Below are positions 1-6,187 of a stretch of 12,453 nucleotides of DNA, one piece after another. The position numbers were made by a program, and so were the translations under genes. This DNA comes from Chloroflexota bacterium (GTDB taxonomy: Bacteria; Chloroflexota; Dehalococcoidia; GIF9; UBA5629). The stretch covers positions 1-12,453 of the forward strand of contig VGOF01000024.1 of NCBI GenBank assembly GCA_016875975.1, read 5' to 3'. How positions within the stretch are numbered: the stretch's first letter is position 1; every line of letters starts with the position of its first letter. Below the pieces are notes generated by a model. The model saw nothing but the letters and a program-made list of their open reading frames with translations, did not search any database and was not told where the DNA came from.

Positions 1-1676
1 CCGGCAGACAACAAGCGATAAATGAGTTCAAGTTGAGACGGAAAGATGGCAAGTACGTATATGTTGAGACTGAGGCATCGGTCATTCACCGTGAAGAAAA
101 ACCCATGGTAATCCAGGGGATAGCTCGTGATATCACCGAACGCAAGAACGCACAGGAGATGTTGCAGCAATCAGAGCAGAAGCTGAGGAACATATTTGAG
201 TCCGTTGCTGACGGTGTATTCACCATGGACATGAATGGCGTCTACACTGAGGTCAACCAGGCTATGCTGGATATGCACCGACTGACCTCCAAGAATGACC
301 TCATCGGCGTAAATGCTTTTGACTGCGTAGCGCCCAGCAATATGGAAGAGGCCAGAGCCGGCATGGAACAAACCACTAGAGAAGGAGCAATTGTAACCAA
401 GCAATTTATCTCGCGTAGACTCGGAGACGGTTCCGAGTTCCCGGTCGAAATAAGCGCAAAATTGCTGACAGATGCCTGGGGCAACGCCACCGGATTCGTG
501 GGGATTGCCAGGGACGTCAGCCAGCGTAAACAGGCAGAAGAAGAGAAGCGCCAACTGGAGCAGAAGGCACAGCTTGCCAGCCGCCTGGCTTCGGTCGGCG
601 AGCTGGCGGCAGGCATCGCCCATGAGATTAACAACCCACTGACCAGCGTCATCGGCTATGCCCAGTTGCTGTCAGGCGAAGAGAACATACCTGATGATAT
701 GAGAAAAGACCTGAAAGCTATCATCGAGGGTGCCAACCGCGTAGCTGGCATCGTAAAGAGGTTGCTTACATTTGCCCGCCAGACCAAGCCGCAGCAAACA
801 CTGGTCAGCATCGCAGACCTCGTCACCAGCACTGTTGAACTGAGAGCCTACCACCTGAGAAACGGCAACATAAAGGTTACCACTCAGTTTGACCCCGAGC
901 TGCCTGTTATCACAGCCGACCCCGGTCAACTGCAACAGGTATTCCTCAACTTGATTGTCAATGCCGAGACAGAGATGAAACAAGCACATGGCAAGGGCAA
1001 GCTGCTAATTACGACAGAGAAGGTGGGCAAGACAATACGGATATCCTTCAAGGATGACGGCCCGGGGATAGCCAAGGAGAATCTGGACAGGATTTTCCAC
1101 CCATTCTTCACCACCAAGGAAGTGGGTGAAGGGACAGGGCTTGGCCTCAGTATATGCTACGGCATAGTATCAGAGCACGGTGGCAGAATATGGGCAGAGA
1201 GCCAGCCGGGCAAGGGAGCCACCTTCATCGTGGAGCTGCCAGTAGTTGCCAGAGCCAGTCAGCCAAAGCCGGCAAAACCAAAAGAAGAAAAGGTTCAAAA
1301 GGTGGCTAAGGCTAAGATACTGGCGGTAGATGATGAGCCTATGATTCTTCAGCTCCTCGGTCGCCTGTTGGCTGAGGAAGGGTATCGACTGGATACGGTA
1401 GATAACGCCGCCGATGCTATGAAGATGATAGACAAAGAAAGGTACAACCTCATCCTGCTGGACATCAAGATGCCAGATATGAGCGGCATTGAGCTATATG
1501 AACGCTTACAGAAGATAGCTCCTTCCCTGGCAAGAAGAGTGATGTTCATTACCGGAGATGTCATGGGGCCGGAAACCGAGGCTTTCCTGTCCCAAGCCAG
1601 AGCACCTTATGTCACCAAGCCCTTTGATGCCAGCAAGCTTAAGAAAGAGGTAAGACGGCTACTGTCCAGAGGCTAG
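1..1676 (+). CDS. PAS sensor histidine kinase with C-terminal receiver domain (5' partial)
   Basis: This is the C-terminal part of a hybrid sensor kinase. The frame is open to the left edge, so the gene begins outside the window; the TTG at 33 is only an internal codon and is used here as residue 1. A PAC tail ends in ARDITERK (residues 31-38). A full PAS domain follows (about 46-165). Then come a short coiled linker, the HisKA domain with phospho-acceptor His197 in GIAHEINNP, and the HATPase domain: N-box N306/N310, DDGPGI at 341-346, FFTTK near 358-362, and GTGLGLS at 367-373. A Lys/Pro-rich linker (about 410-428) leads to a receiver domain with D433/D434, phospho-acceptor D477 in LLDIKMP, T507 and K529. 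All residues needed for autophosphorylation and phosphotransfer are present. No membrane segment is visible in this part. The signal and the output partner are unknown. The 3' end overlaps the convergent toxin gene by 18 bp. Confidence 0.95.
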   Translation, partial: GRQQAINEFKLRRKDGKYVYVETEASVIHREEKPMVIQGIARDITERKNAQEMLQQSEQKLRNIFESVADGVFTMDMNGVYTEVNQAMLDMHRLTSKNDLIGVNAFDCVAPSNMEEARAGMEQTTREGAIVTKQFISRRLGDGSEFPVEISAKLLTDAWGNATGFVGIARDVSQRKQAEEEKRQLEQKAQLASRLASVGELAAGIAHEINNPLTSVIGYAQLLSGEENIPDDMRKDLKAIIEGANRVAGIVKRLLTFARQTKPQQTLVSIADLVTSTVELRAYHLRNGNIKVTTQFDPELPVITADPGQLQQVFLNLIVNAETEMKQAHGKGKLLITTEKVGKTIRISFKDDGPGIAKENLDRIFHPFFTTKEVGEGTGLGLSICYGIVSEHGGRIWAESQPGKGATFIVELPVVARASQPKPAKPKEEKVQKVAKAKILAVDDEPMILQLLGRLLAEEGYRLDTVDNAADAMKMIDKERYNLILLDIKMPDMSGIELYERLQKIAPSLARRVMFITGDVMGPETEAFLSQARAPYVTKPFDASKLKKEVRRLLSRG

Positions 1677-2051
1677 TAAAAGGTCAATATCTTCCATGGG
1701 ATAATCCCTGACATTAGCTGTAACCAGTATGGCGCCATACCCTCTAGCTACAGCAGCAATTAGAGTGTCGGCAATGGTCAGGGTTATCCCCTTCCTGGCA
1801 AACTCAAATCGGTAAACCCCCGCCACCTTAGCCATATCTTCAGATATTTCGTAGTAGTCAAGACCATTTATGAGCATATCAGCCTTGATGCGTTCGTCAT
1901 TGTCCAACCCCGAATATAGCTCAGCTATATTGATACAGCATAACCCAAGCTCATGCCCCTGCAAAGCCAGCTTGGTAAGCAGCGTTACCACCGGTTGCCG
2001 CCCATTGAGGTGGTCGATGAGAGCGGTAGTGTCCAGAAGGTATTTAGCCAC
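1659..2051 (-). CDS. vapC: VapC-type PIN-domain ribonuclease toxin
   Basis: A 130-aa protein with a PIN fold, the usual size for VapC toxins, which cut RNA using metal held by a few acidic residues. The expected acidic residues are visible: D7 in YLLDTTALID, E44 in INIAELYSG, D95 in IADTLIAA and D116 in TANVRDYP. The start chosen is GTG at 2051, which gives the standard PIN N-terminus (VAKYLLDTT). The frame continues upstream, but only inside the antitoxin gene. The GTG lies in the last codons of the antitoxin gene, an 8-bp overlap (GTGGCTAA) that implies translational coupling. The stop at 1659-1661 lies within the last codons of the convergent sensor kinase gene. The PIN family call is secure. 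The toxin role rests on the adjacent ribbon-helix-helix gene; the RNA target cannot be read from the sequence. Confidence 0.92.
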   Translation of the reverse strand: MAKYLLDTTALIDHLNGRQPVVTLLTKLALQGHELGLCCINIAELYSGLDNDERIKADMLINGLDYYEISEDMAKVAGVYRFEFARKGITLTIADTLIAAVARGYGAILVTANVRDYPMEDIDLLLASGQ

Positions 2052-2307
2052 GCCTGCGATTTCCCGTCCGCTCGTCACTGCGCCTGCGAGATTCTTTAAC
2101 CCATAGCACAACCTTCTCAGGCGTGCTCCATTCAGGGTGATTTTCAGTAGATAAAACCCCGGCGGTTCCACTTACAGCACTCAGCAACACGCCACGGCGC
2201 AATTTCTCCCTGATAGCCTCCTCTACAAAGCGACTCCGCTTTCTTTTGCCTACCAGCCTGTCGATTTCACCCACCAACTTGTCAGGTAGAATTATGTGAG
2301 TCCTCAT
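2044..2307 (-). CDS. vapB: VapB-type ribbon-helix-helix antitoxin
   Basis: An 87-aa protein. The N-terminal half (MRTHIILPDKLVGEID, then a basic KRKRSRFVEEAIREKL helix) has the beta-strand, helix, helix pattern of a ribbon-helix-helix DNA-binding domain. The C-terminal half (STENHPEW, STPEKVVLWVKESR) is probably the part that wraps the toxin. ATG at 2307 is preferred; a TTG two codons upstream at 2313 is in frame but adds nothing to the fold. No clear Shine-Dalgarno site precedes either start, so initiation may use a very short leader. The gene overlaps vapC by 8 bp. By analogy with the family, the antitoxin and its toxin complex should repress their own promoter; the palindromes just upstream fit this. 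Confidence 0.9.
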   Translation of the reverse strand: MRTHIILPDKLVGEIDRLVGKRKRSRFVEEAIREKLRRGVLLSAVSGTAGVLSTENHPEWSTPEKVVLWVKESRRRSDERTGNRRRG

Positions 2308-2350
2308 GTGCAATATATCATCACACTAATAGTCACACTATTATTGCACA
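2307..2350. promoter_or_regulatory. Nested palindromic operator candidate for VapB/VapBC
   Basis: Two inverted repeats share a centre region. The outer one is TGTGCAATA (2307-2315) with its exact complement TATTGCACA (2342-2350), 9 of 9 matched. The inner one is TAATAGT-CAC-ACTATTA (2327-2343), with 7-bp arms. A direct repeat TCACACTA (2321-2328 and 2333-2340, 12 bp apart) overlaps both. The block covers the -10 element and reaches the vapB start codon. This is the arrangement expected for cooperative binding of ribbon-helix-helix dimers, which is an inference from family behaviour. Confidence 0.55.
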
Positions 2351-2369
2351 CAACGATGTTAGCCGTCAA
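2340..2369 (-). promoter_or_regulatory. Promoter of the vapBC operon
   Basis: On the minus strand a -35 TTGACG (2369-2364, 5 of 6 to consensus) is separated by 18 bp from a -10 AATAAT (2345-2340, 5 of 6). The -10 is extended by an upstream TG (TGCAATAAT). Transcription would begin near 2333, about 25 nt before the vapB ATG. The -10 lies inside the palindromic region, so a bound repressor would block polymerase. Confidence 0.6.
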
Positions 2370-2401
2370 ACTTGTTACTGGATTCTTGCACCGGGAACGG
2401 G

Positions 2402-2725
2402 TTATTCCAGAGTGCCCATAGCGATGCAGCTATGGGCCATGGAGCCGCCGGCGCGCATAGCCACCGCCACAAAAATAGCCTCAGCGATTTCCTCGTCAGT
2501 TGCGCCGGCCTTCTTTGCCCTCTGTGTATGGCCCTCAATGCAGTACGGGCACTGGGTAATGTGGGCACAGGCAACGGCAGCTAGCTCCTTTGTTTTTGTG
2601 CTCAGCTTGCCCTCAGAGAAGACTTTGCCATCAAAATCCAGATAAGCCTGCATCAACTCGGGCTTCAGCGTGAACATCCTGGCAGCCCTCTCAATGGCTT
2701 TCTTGCCGTAGAAATGTTCCTCCAT
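2402..2725 (-). CDS. AhpD-like carboxymuconolactone decarboxylase family protein
   Basis: A 107-aa single-domain, all-helical protein of the CMD/AhpD family. The redox motif C59-P-Y-C62 is followed by H66, and E47 lies 12 residues before C59. This spacing matches the Glu...CxxC...His proton-relay set of AhpD peroxidase reductases, so a thiol-disulfide or alkylhydroperoxidase-type activity is likelier than true decarboxylation. The start is ATG at 2725, with AGGAGG a few bases upstream; the frame extends further but without a better site. It lies 28 bp downstream of the divergent-PAP2 gene on the same strand and is probably co-transcribed with it. The functional link between the two is unclear. 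The natural electron donor and substrate cannot be read from the sequence. Confidence 0.88.
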   Translation of the reverse strand: MEEHFYGKKAIERAARMFTLKPELMQAYLDFDGKVFSEGKLSTKTKELAAVACAHITQCPYCIEGHTQRAKKAGATDEEIAEAIFVAVAMRAGGSMAHSCIAMGTLE

Positions 2726-2753
2726 TCTTATCCTCCTTTGCTGTAAAAAGAGA

Positions 2754-3203
2754 TTACAGGGTGAATACCATGGCAAAAGCGATGCCCAGCAAAGCTCCGG
2801 CGATGACCTGGAAGTTGGTGTGGCCGATAAGCTCTCGCAGGCGCTGCTCAAACTCAGGGTTTACTTTGGCTTTGCCCTTGAACAGCTCATCCAGGAGACG
2901 GTTTAGCATCACAGACTGGTTGCCCACAGTCTGCCGGACGCCAGCAGCGTCATACATAACTATCAAGGCGAAGAAGGCAGCCACGGCAAATAGCGGCGAG
3001 CCTAAGCCTTCAACCACAGCTATAGTGGTAGCCAAAGCACAGACCAGGGCAGTATGGGAGCTGGGCATGCCGCCCATTGTGGTCAAATAAGAGAGCATAA
3101 AGCGCTTTTCCCTGATGGAGGCAATGACTAACTTGAGCACCTGGGCCACGACCCAGGCGGCTGCGGGCACCCAGATTATCTTGTTGGTGAGCAGTGATTC
3201 CAA
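2754..3203 (-). CDS. Divergent PAP2 family (DUF212 / YuiD-like) membrane protein
   Basis: A 149-aa integral membrane protein with about four hydrophobic segments (about 10-30, 50-66, 70-86 and 131-149). Family marks are GGMPSSH at 44-50, MYDAAGVRQ..GNQ at 83-96, LN at 100-101, and a C-terminal IGHTNFQVIAGALLGI segment. The PSSH motif resembles one part of the acid-phosphatase (PAP2) active site; the other PAP2 motifs are altered, and the biochemical role of this group is not established. The start is TTG at 3203, preceded by GAGAGG at a spacing of 7 nt; no ATG gives the full first helix. A strong extended -10 lies about 30 nt upstream. It is the first gene of a likely two-gene unit with the AhpD-like gene. 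Confidence 0.9.
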   Translation of the reverse strand: MESLLTNKIIWVPAAAWVVAQVLKLVIASIREKRFMLSYLTTMGGMPSSHTALVCALATTIAVVEGLGSPLFAVAAFFALIVMYDAAGVRQTVGNQSVMLNRLLDELFKGKAKVNPEFEQRLRELIGHTNFQVIAGALLGIAFAMVFTL

Positions 3204-3235
3204 ATAATTACCTCTCTACTTAAGTTCACCCAGGA

Positions 3236-3244
3236 ATTATAACA
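3236..3244 (-). promoter_or_regulatory. Extended -10 promoter of the divergent-PAP2 / AhpD-like unit
   Basis: The minus strand reads TGTTATAAT, a perfect extended -10. The -35 region (around 3258-3265, CCGTCG-like) is poor, as is common for extended -10 promoters. Initiation near 3229 would give a leader of about 25 nt ending in the GAGAGG ribosome site and the TTG start. Confidence 0.55.
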
Positions 3245-3291
3245 CAGGGTACCGAAAGCGACGGCGACCAACTAGCCATACGGGAAATTAG

Positions 3292-3319
3292 AAATCCTAA
3301 GCACCAAATCCCAAGCATC
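3292..3319 (+). repeat. 14-bp tandem repeat, two units
   Basis: AAATCCTAAGCACC (3292-3305) is followed directly by AAATCCCAAGCATC (3306-3319), 12 of 14 identical. A related unit occurs on the minus strand at 11838-11825 in the other gene-free stretch. Confidence 0.55.
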
Positions 3320-3336
3320 TATGAAAAGGCAGCTTT

Positions 3337-3449
3337 TGTCACCGCAAGCCCTCCCGCTGAAGGGCGTGGCGGTCTCTGCCAGGCATCCATACCTGCCCAT
3401 GCTGAGATGTCCACGTCGCCCTGATAAATCGGGGTTCCTCGCCATGACA
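3337..3449. repeat. Possible small MITE-like intergenic element
   Basis: TGTCACCGCAAG (3337-3348) and the complement of CTCGCCATGACA (3438-3449) form imperfect terminal inverted repeats, 9 of 12 matched, bounding a 113-bp non-coding segment. Just inside the left end is a short hairpin, GCCCT (3348-3352) with AGGGC (3361-3365). No target-site duplication was identified. Similar TTGCGATGACA and hairpin blocks lie near 11693-11742, which suggests a dispersed family. No transposase is present. Confidence 0.35.
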
Positions 3450-3515
3450 GGCACAACATCGAGACTGTCACCCAAATTTGGGTTTTGAGCTTGTTTAGCA
3501 TTTAGCTATTCGGAT

Positions 3516-5273
3516 TCAGGATTTTGACTGCTGGGACTTCTTCCAGGCTTCGGCTTTGCCCATGACCTCGCTGGCATCGGTCAGTGATGTACCGGTGTAC
3601 TGAGGCCCGGCCAGCATGATAGCGATTTCCCTGAGGCGCGATTCTCCCTCCAGCGTCTGCAGATGGCTCACAGTGCGAGAACCTGTGTCATCTTTGTGAA
3701 CGTTGTAGTGGGCATCGGCAAAGGCGGCAATCTGGGGCAGGTGAGTGACGCAGATGACCTGCCGATTCTGCGCCAGCGCCCATAGCTTCTTGCCTATTAT
3801 CTCACCACTTCTGCCACCCACACCAATATCTATTTCATCAAAGATGAGTATCGGCGTTTTATCTGCTTCGGAAAGGGCACCCTTCAAAGCCAGCGTAAAA
3901 CGCGATATCTCACCGGTAGAGGCAATCTTGCTCAGCGGTTTAAGCGGCTCCCCGGGATTGGTAGAAGCCAGGAACTCTACGATGTCAACACCCTCAGTGG
4001 AAAAAGCATAGGTCTTGCCATCAGGCAAAGGGATGCCATCTTCGGCTTCCTGCTGTGTGATTGACACCTGGAACTCAACCTGCGACATATTCAGGTCCTG
4101 AAGCTCCTTCTGTGCCTCGGTCACTAGCTTGCTGGCTGTTTCTGAGCGCACCTGAGAGAGCTCGGCAGCCACCCGCCCCATCTCCGCCTTGAGGATATTG
4201 CAAGCCTGTTCTAGCTCCTCTCGCCTCTCGGTGGAATGGGTGATACTCTCTATCTCTTTCTCTGCCTTCTGGGCATAGCACAGTATGTCTGCGATGCTCT
4301 GCCCGTATTTTCGCTTGAGGGTCCGGATAAGCTCCAGCCGGGATTCTACCTCTTCTTGCCTCTGCGGATTGTGTTCCAGCCTCTCGCCATAAGAGCGGAT
4401 TTCACGTGCTGCTTCTTCCAGGCCATAGACCATCTCTTCCAGGTAATTTAGCTGCTGGCTCAGCGAAGGGTCCAGCTCTACCAGCCTCTTCATGGCAGCC
4501 ACTGCCTCGTTCAGCCTGTCCAGAGCCGGCGCTGAAGCGCTGGAGGAATCGTCCCGGTACAGGGCTTGGTAGGCTTCATAGGAAAGGGCTTTTAGCTTCT
4601 CAGCGGAGGCTAAGACGTTGCGCTCCAGCTCCAGTTCTACCTCCTCCCCGTCACGCAATCTGGCACGATTAATCTCATCGAGCTGGAAGCGCAGGAACTC
4701 CTCGCGACGGGCACGGTCTTTCTCCTCTTCGGCCAGCGATTTCAGTTCCTGCTCTAACCTGGCAAGCTCAGTGGCCTTGGCGCCGAAGCTATTGCGCATC
4801 TCCATAGCATGGCCGTAAGCATCCAGAAAATCGAGATGGTACTTTCTATCGTAGAGAGACAGGTGCTCGCTCTGGCCGTGGATATCTATGAGCTGACGGC
4901 CTATCTGGTGTAGCACAGCACGAGGCACAGCATTGCCGTTAACACGGATGACACTGCGCCCCTGTCGCTTGAGGTCGCAGCTTACCACCAGGCTATCTTC
5001 GACGTCTCTGATGCCTTTCTCAGCCAGGAAACCTCGGAGCTGGCGCGCGTCTTTTTTGCCAAGCAGTGAAAAGACACCCTCAATCCGGGCTTCGTCGCTG
5101 CCATGACGGATGACATCTTCATCAGCCTTGCCCTCCAGCAATGTCTCAACGGCATCTATGACCAGCGATTTGCCAGCGCCGGTCTCTCCGGTGATGACAT
5201 TCAACCCCCCACGCAGGCTCCAATCTATGCTTTCGATGATGCCCAGATTCCTGACTTTAAGTTCCAGCAGCAA
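3516..5273 (-). CDS. recN: DNA repair protein RecN
   Basis: A 585-aa SMC-like ATPase that acts in recombinational repair of double-strand breaks; the length fits the family (about 550-590). Walker A GETGAGKS is at residues 29-36, followed by a long central coiled-coil region rich in Glu, Lys and Arg (about 150-370). The ABC signature is in STGEISRFTLALKGAL, Walker B PILIFDEIDIG has D479/E480, GVGGRSGE follows, and the switch region CVTHLPQIAAFAD completes the ATPase head. The start chosen is TTG at 5273, which yields the typical N-terminus LLLELKVRNLGIIE and has GGAG 8 nt upstream; a GTG at 5294 is in frame but has no ribosome site. The gene lies 103 bp downstream of the acetoacetate decarboxylase-like gene and may have its own promoter. 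No SOS box was recognised. Confidence 0.96.
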   Translation of the reverse strand: MLLELKVRNLGIIESIDWSLRGGLNVITGETGAGKSLVIDAVETLLEGKADEDVIRHGSDEARIEGVFSLLGKKDARQLRGFLAEKGIRDVEDSLVVSCDLKRQGRSVIRVNGNAVPRAVLHQIGRQLIDIHGQSEHLSLYDRKYHLDFLDAYGHAMEMRNSFGAKATELARLEQELKSLAEEEKDRARREEFLRFQLDEINRARLRDGEEVELELERNVLASAEKLKALSYEAYQALYRDDSSSASAPALDRLNEAVAAMKRLVELDPSLSQQLNYLEEMVYGLEEAAREIRSYGERLEHNPQRQEEVESRLELIRTLKRKYGQSIADILCYAQKAEKEIESITHSTERREELEQACNILKAEMGRVAAELSQVRSETASKLVTEAQKELQDLNMSQVEFQVSITQQEAEDGIPLPDGKTYAFSTEGVDIVEFLASTNPGEPLKPLSKIASTGEISRFTLALKGALSEADKTPILIFDEIDIGVGGRSGEIIGKKLWALAQNRQVICVTHLPQIAAFADAHYNVHKDDTGSRTVSHLQTLEGESRLREIAIMLAGPQYTGTSLTDASEVMGKAEAWKKSQQSKS

Positions 5274-5309
5274 ATGCTCATCTCCACAACACACGGACAG
5301 GCTAGCTAC

Positions 5310-5318
5310 ATTTTACCA
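5310..5318 (-). promoter_or_regulatory. Candidate extended -10 promoter for recN
   Basis: The minus strand reads TGGTAAAAT (extended TG plus TAAAAT, 5 of 6), about 37 bp before the recN TTG. The -35 area is weak. Read-through from the upstream lipid operon is also possible. Confidence 0.35.
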
Positions 5319-5376
5319 CAGGGTCAAGCCACGGTTACCCTGGAAATGTAGCCCTCGCTGGGGACATGTCATATCG

Positions 5377-6147
5377 CTAGTACTGTTTCTGAACTTCCCT
5401 GAATTTGAGCTTCATATCAAACTGGAAGTACATAGCAGCCAGCACCTCGTCTACCTCGAGCTTGTGGACTGGGTCACAAAATGAAGGGGAGTCGTAGGTC
5501 ACAGACGCCGGCCCTGTCCATATAGCCCTCTCGCCCTTGGGGTCCAGGTGATAGTCCAACTCGGCACACCAGGCTATCAATTGTGTAAGCCCATCACCTG
5601 GACGTTCAATCCAGGGGACATGCCTCACCGAGAGCAAAGGGGCAGGATAGGGGAAATAGGCATCTATTATGTTGCCCATCGCCCTCGTTACCGGCTTGAA
5701 GAGGATGGTAATCAGCCTCCTGCCAGAAGGCCTCTCCAGGGTTGCCTCTACCAGGTCGAGCTTGTTCTCTATCTTTATATCAGCCAGTTTCTTAGGAGCG
5801 CCGGCGACCTCCCTACCTGCAGCCATCGCAGCATCGTTAGTTACATAGATATAGGGAATGTAGTAACCCATTTCTCCATGCACGTCTTTCACCTGGATAA
5901 CCGAGACCTCTTCGTTGTATGCACCCAGCGTACTATACGAATACCTGGATATCCAGATTCCGCCCATAGGCGGGTCACTGTATGGCTCAACTCCTTCGGG
6001 AAGAATTGGATTTATGTCACCTTTAATTAGAAACAGTGCAGCGACAGCATCGCAATTCCTGTACTCTATTCCTCGCTCGCGGTCGAAATCATAGAGCGGC
6101 GCATCGAACGGGATAGATTCGCCCTTGTCTCCACCTTTCAAAACCAT
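5377..6147 (-). CDS. Acetoacetate decarboxylase family protein
   Basis: A 256-aa soluble protein of the acetoacetate decarboxylase (ADC) superfamily, whose members form a Schiff base between a lysine and a keto substrate. The segment GREVAGAPKKLAD (111-123) matches the ADC active-site block GREL..YPKKLG, giving K119 as the likely Schiff-base lysine and K120 as its neighbour that lowers the pKa. The pair E79/E80 lies where ADC has its active-site Glu, and the AIWTGPASV block (208-216) matches the conserved AWTGP near the C-terminus. The start is ATG at 6147 behind AGGAGG, spaced 9 nt; the frame runs upstream but overlaps the ribosome site. It follows the acyl-CoA dehydrogenase gene by 40 bp. 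It may decarboxylate a beta-keto acid from the same pathway; some superfamily members instead do aldolase or dehydratase chemistry, so the exact reaction is open. Confidence 0.87.
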   Translation of the reverse strand: MVLKGGDKGESIPFDAPLYDFDRERGIEYRNCDAVAALFLIKGDINPILPEGVEPYSDPPMGGIWISRYSYSTLGAYNEEVSVIQVKDVHGEMGYYIPYIYVTNDAAMAAGREVAGAPKKLADIKIENKLDLVEATLERPSGRRLITILFKPVTRAMGNIIDAYFPYPAPLLSVRHVPWIERPGDGLTQLIAWCAELDYHLDPKGERAIWTGPASVTYDSPSFCDPVHKLEVDEVLAAMYFQFDMKLKFREVQKQY

Positions 6148-6187
6148 CTTCTTGTACCTCCTTTGTCCTAAATCACCAATGGTCTGC

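Larger units (their letters stand above)
3204..3515. other. Gene-free stretch between recN and the divergent-PAP2 gene
   Basis: No credible gene is visible in these 312 bp; the short open frames on the minus strand have no ribosome site and no recognisable protein character. It holds the promoter at 3236-3244, a 14-bp tandem repeat (3292-3319), a possible MITE-like element (3337-3449) and the perfect palindrome CCCAAATTTGGG (3471-3482). The palindrome lacks a following T-run in the recN direction, so it does not look like a terminator. Confidence 0.6.

Noticed and set aside
3471..3482. CCCAAATTTGGG as a recN terminator
   Set aside because: The stem is AT-centred with no loop, and no T-run follows in the recN direction; it is kept only as a palindrome.
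3272..3501. Short minus-strand open frames in the recN / divergent-PAP2 gap
   Set aside because: They have no ribosome site or recognisable protein features, and they overlap repeat and palindrome sequence.
5274..5294. GTG at 5294 as the recN start
   Set aside because: There is no ribosome site before it, and the extra seven residues do not fit the family; GGAG before TTG 5273 does.
5103..5484. Plus-strand open frames across the recN and ADC-like gene ends
   Set aside because: They are shadows of the minus-strand genes, with no coding character or start signal of their own.
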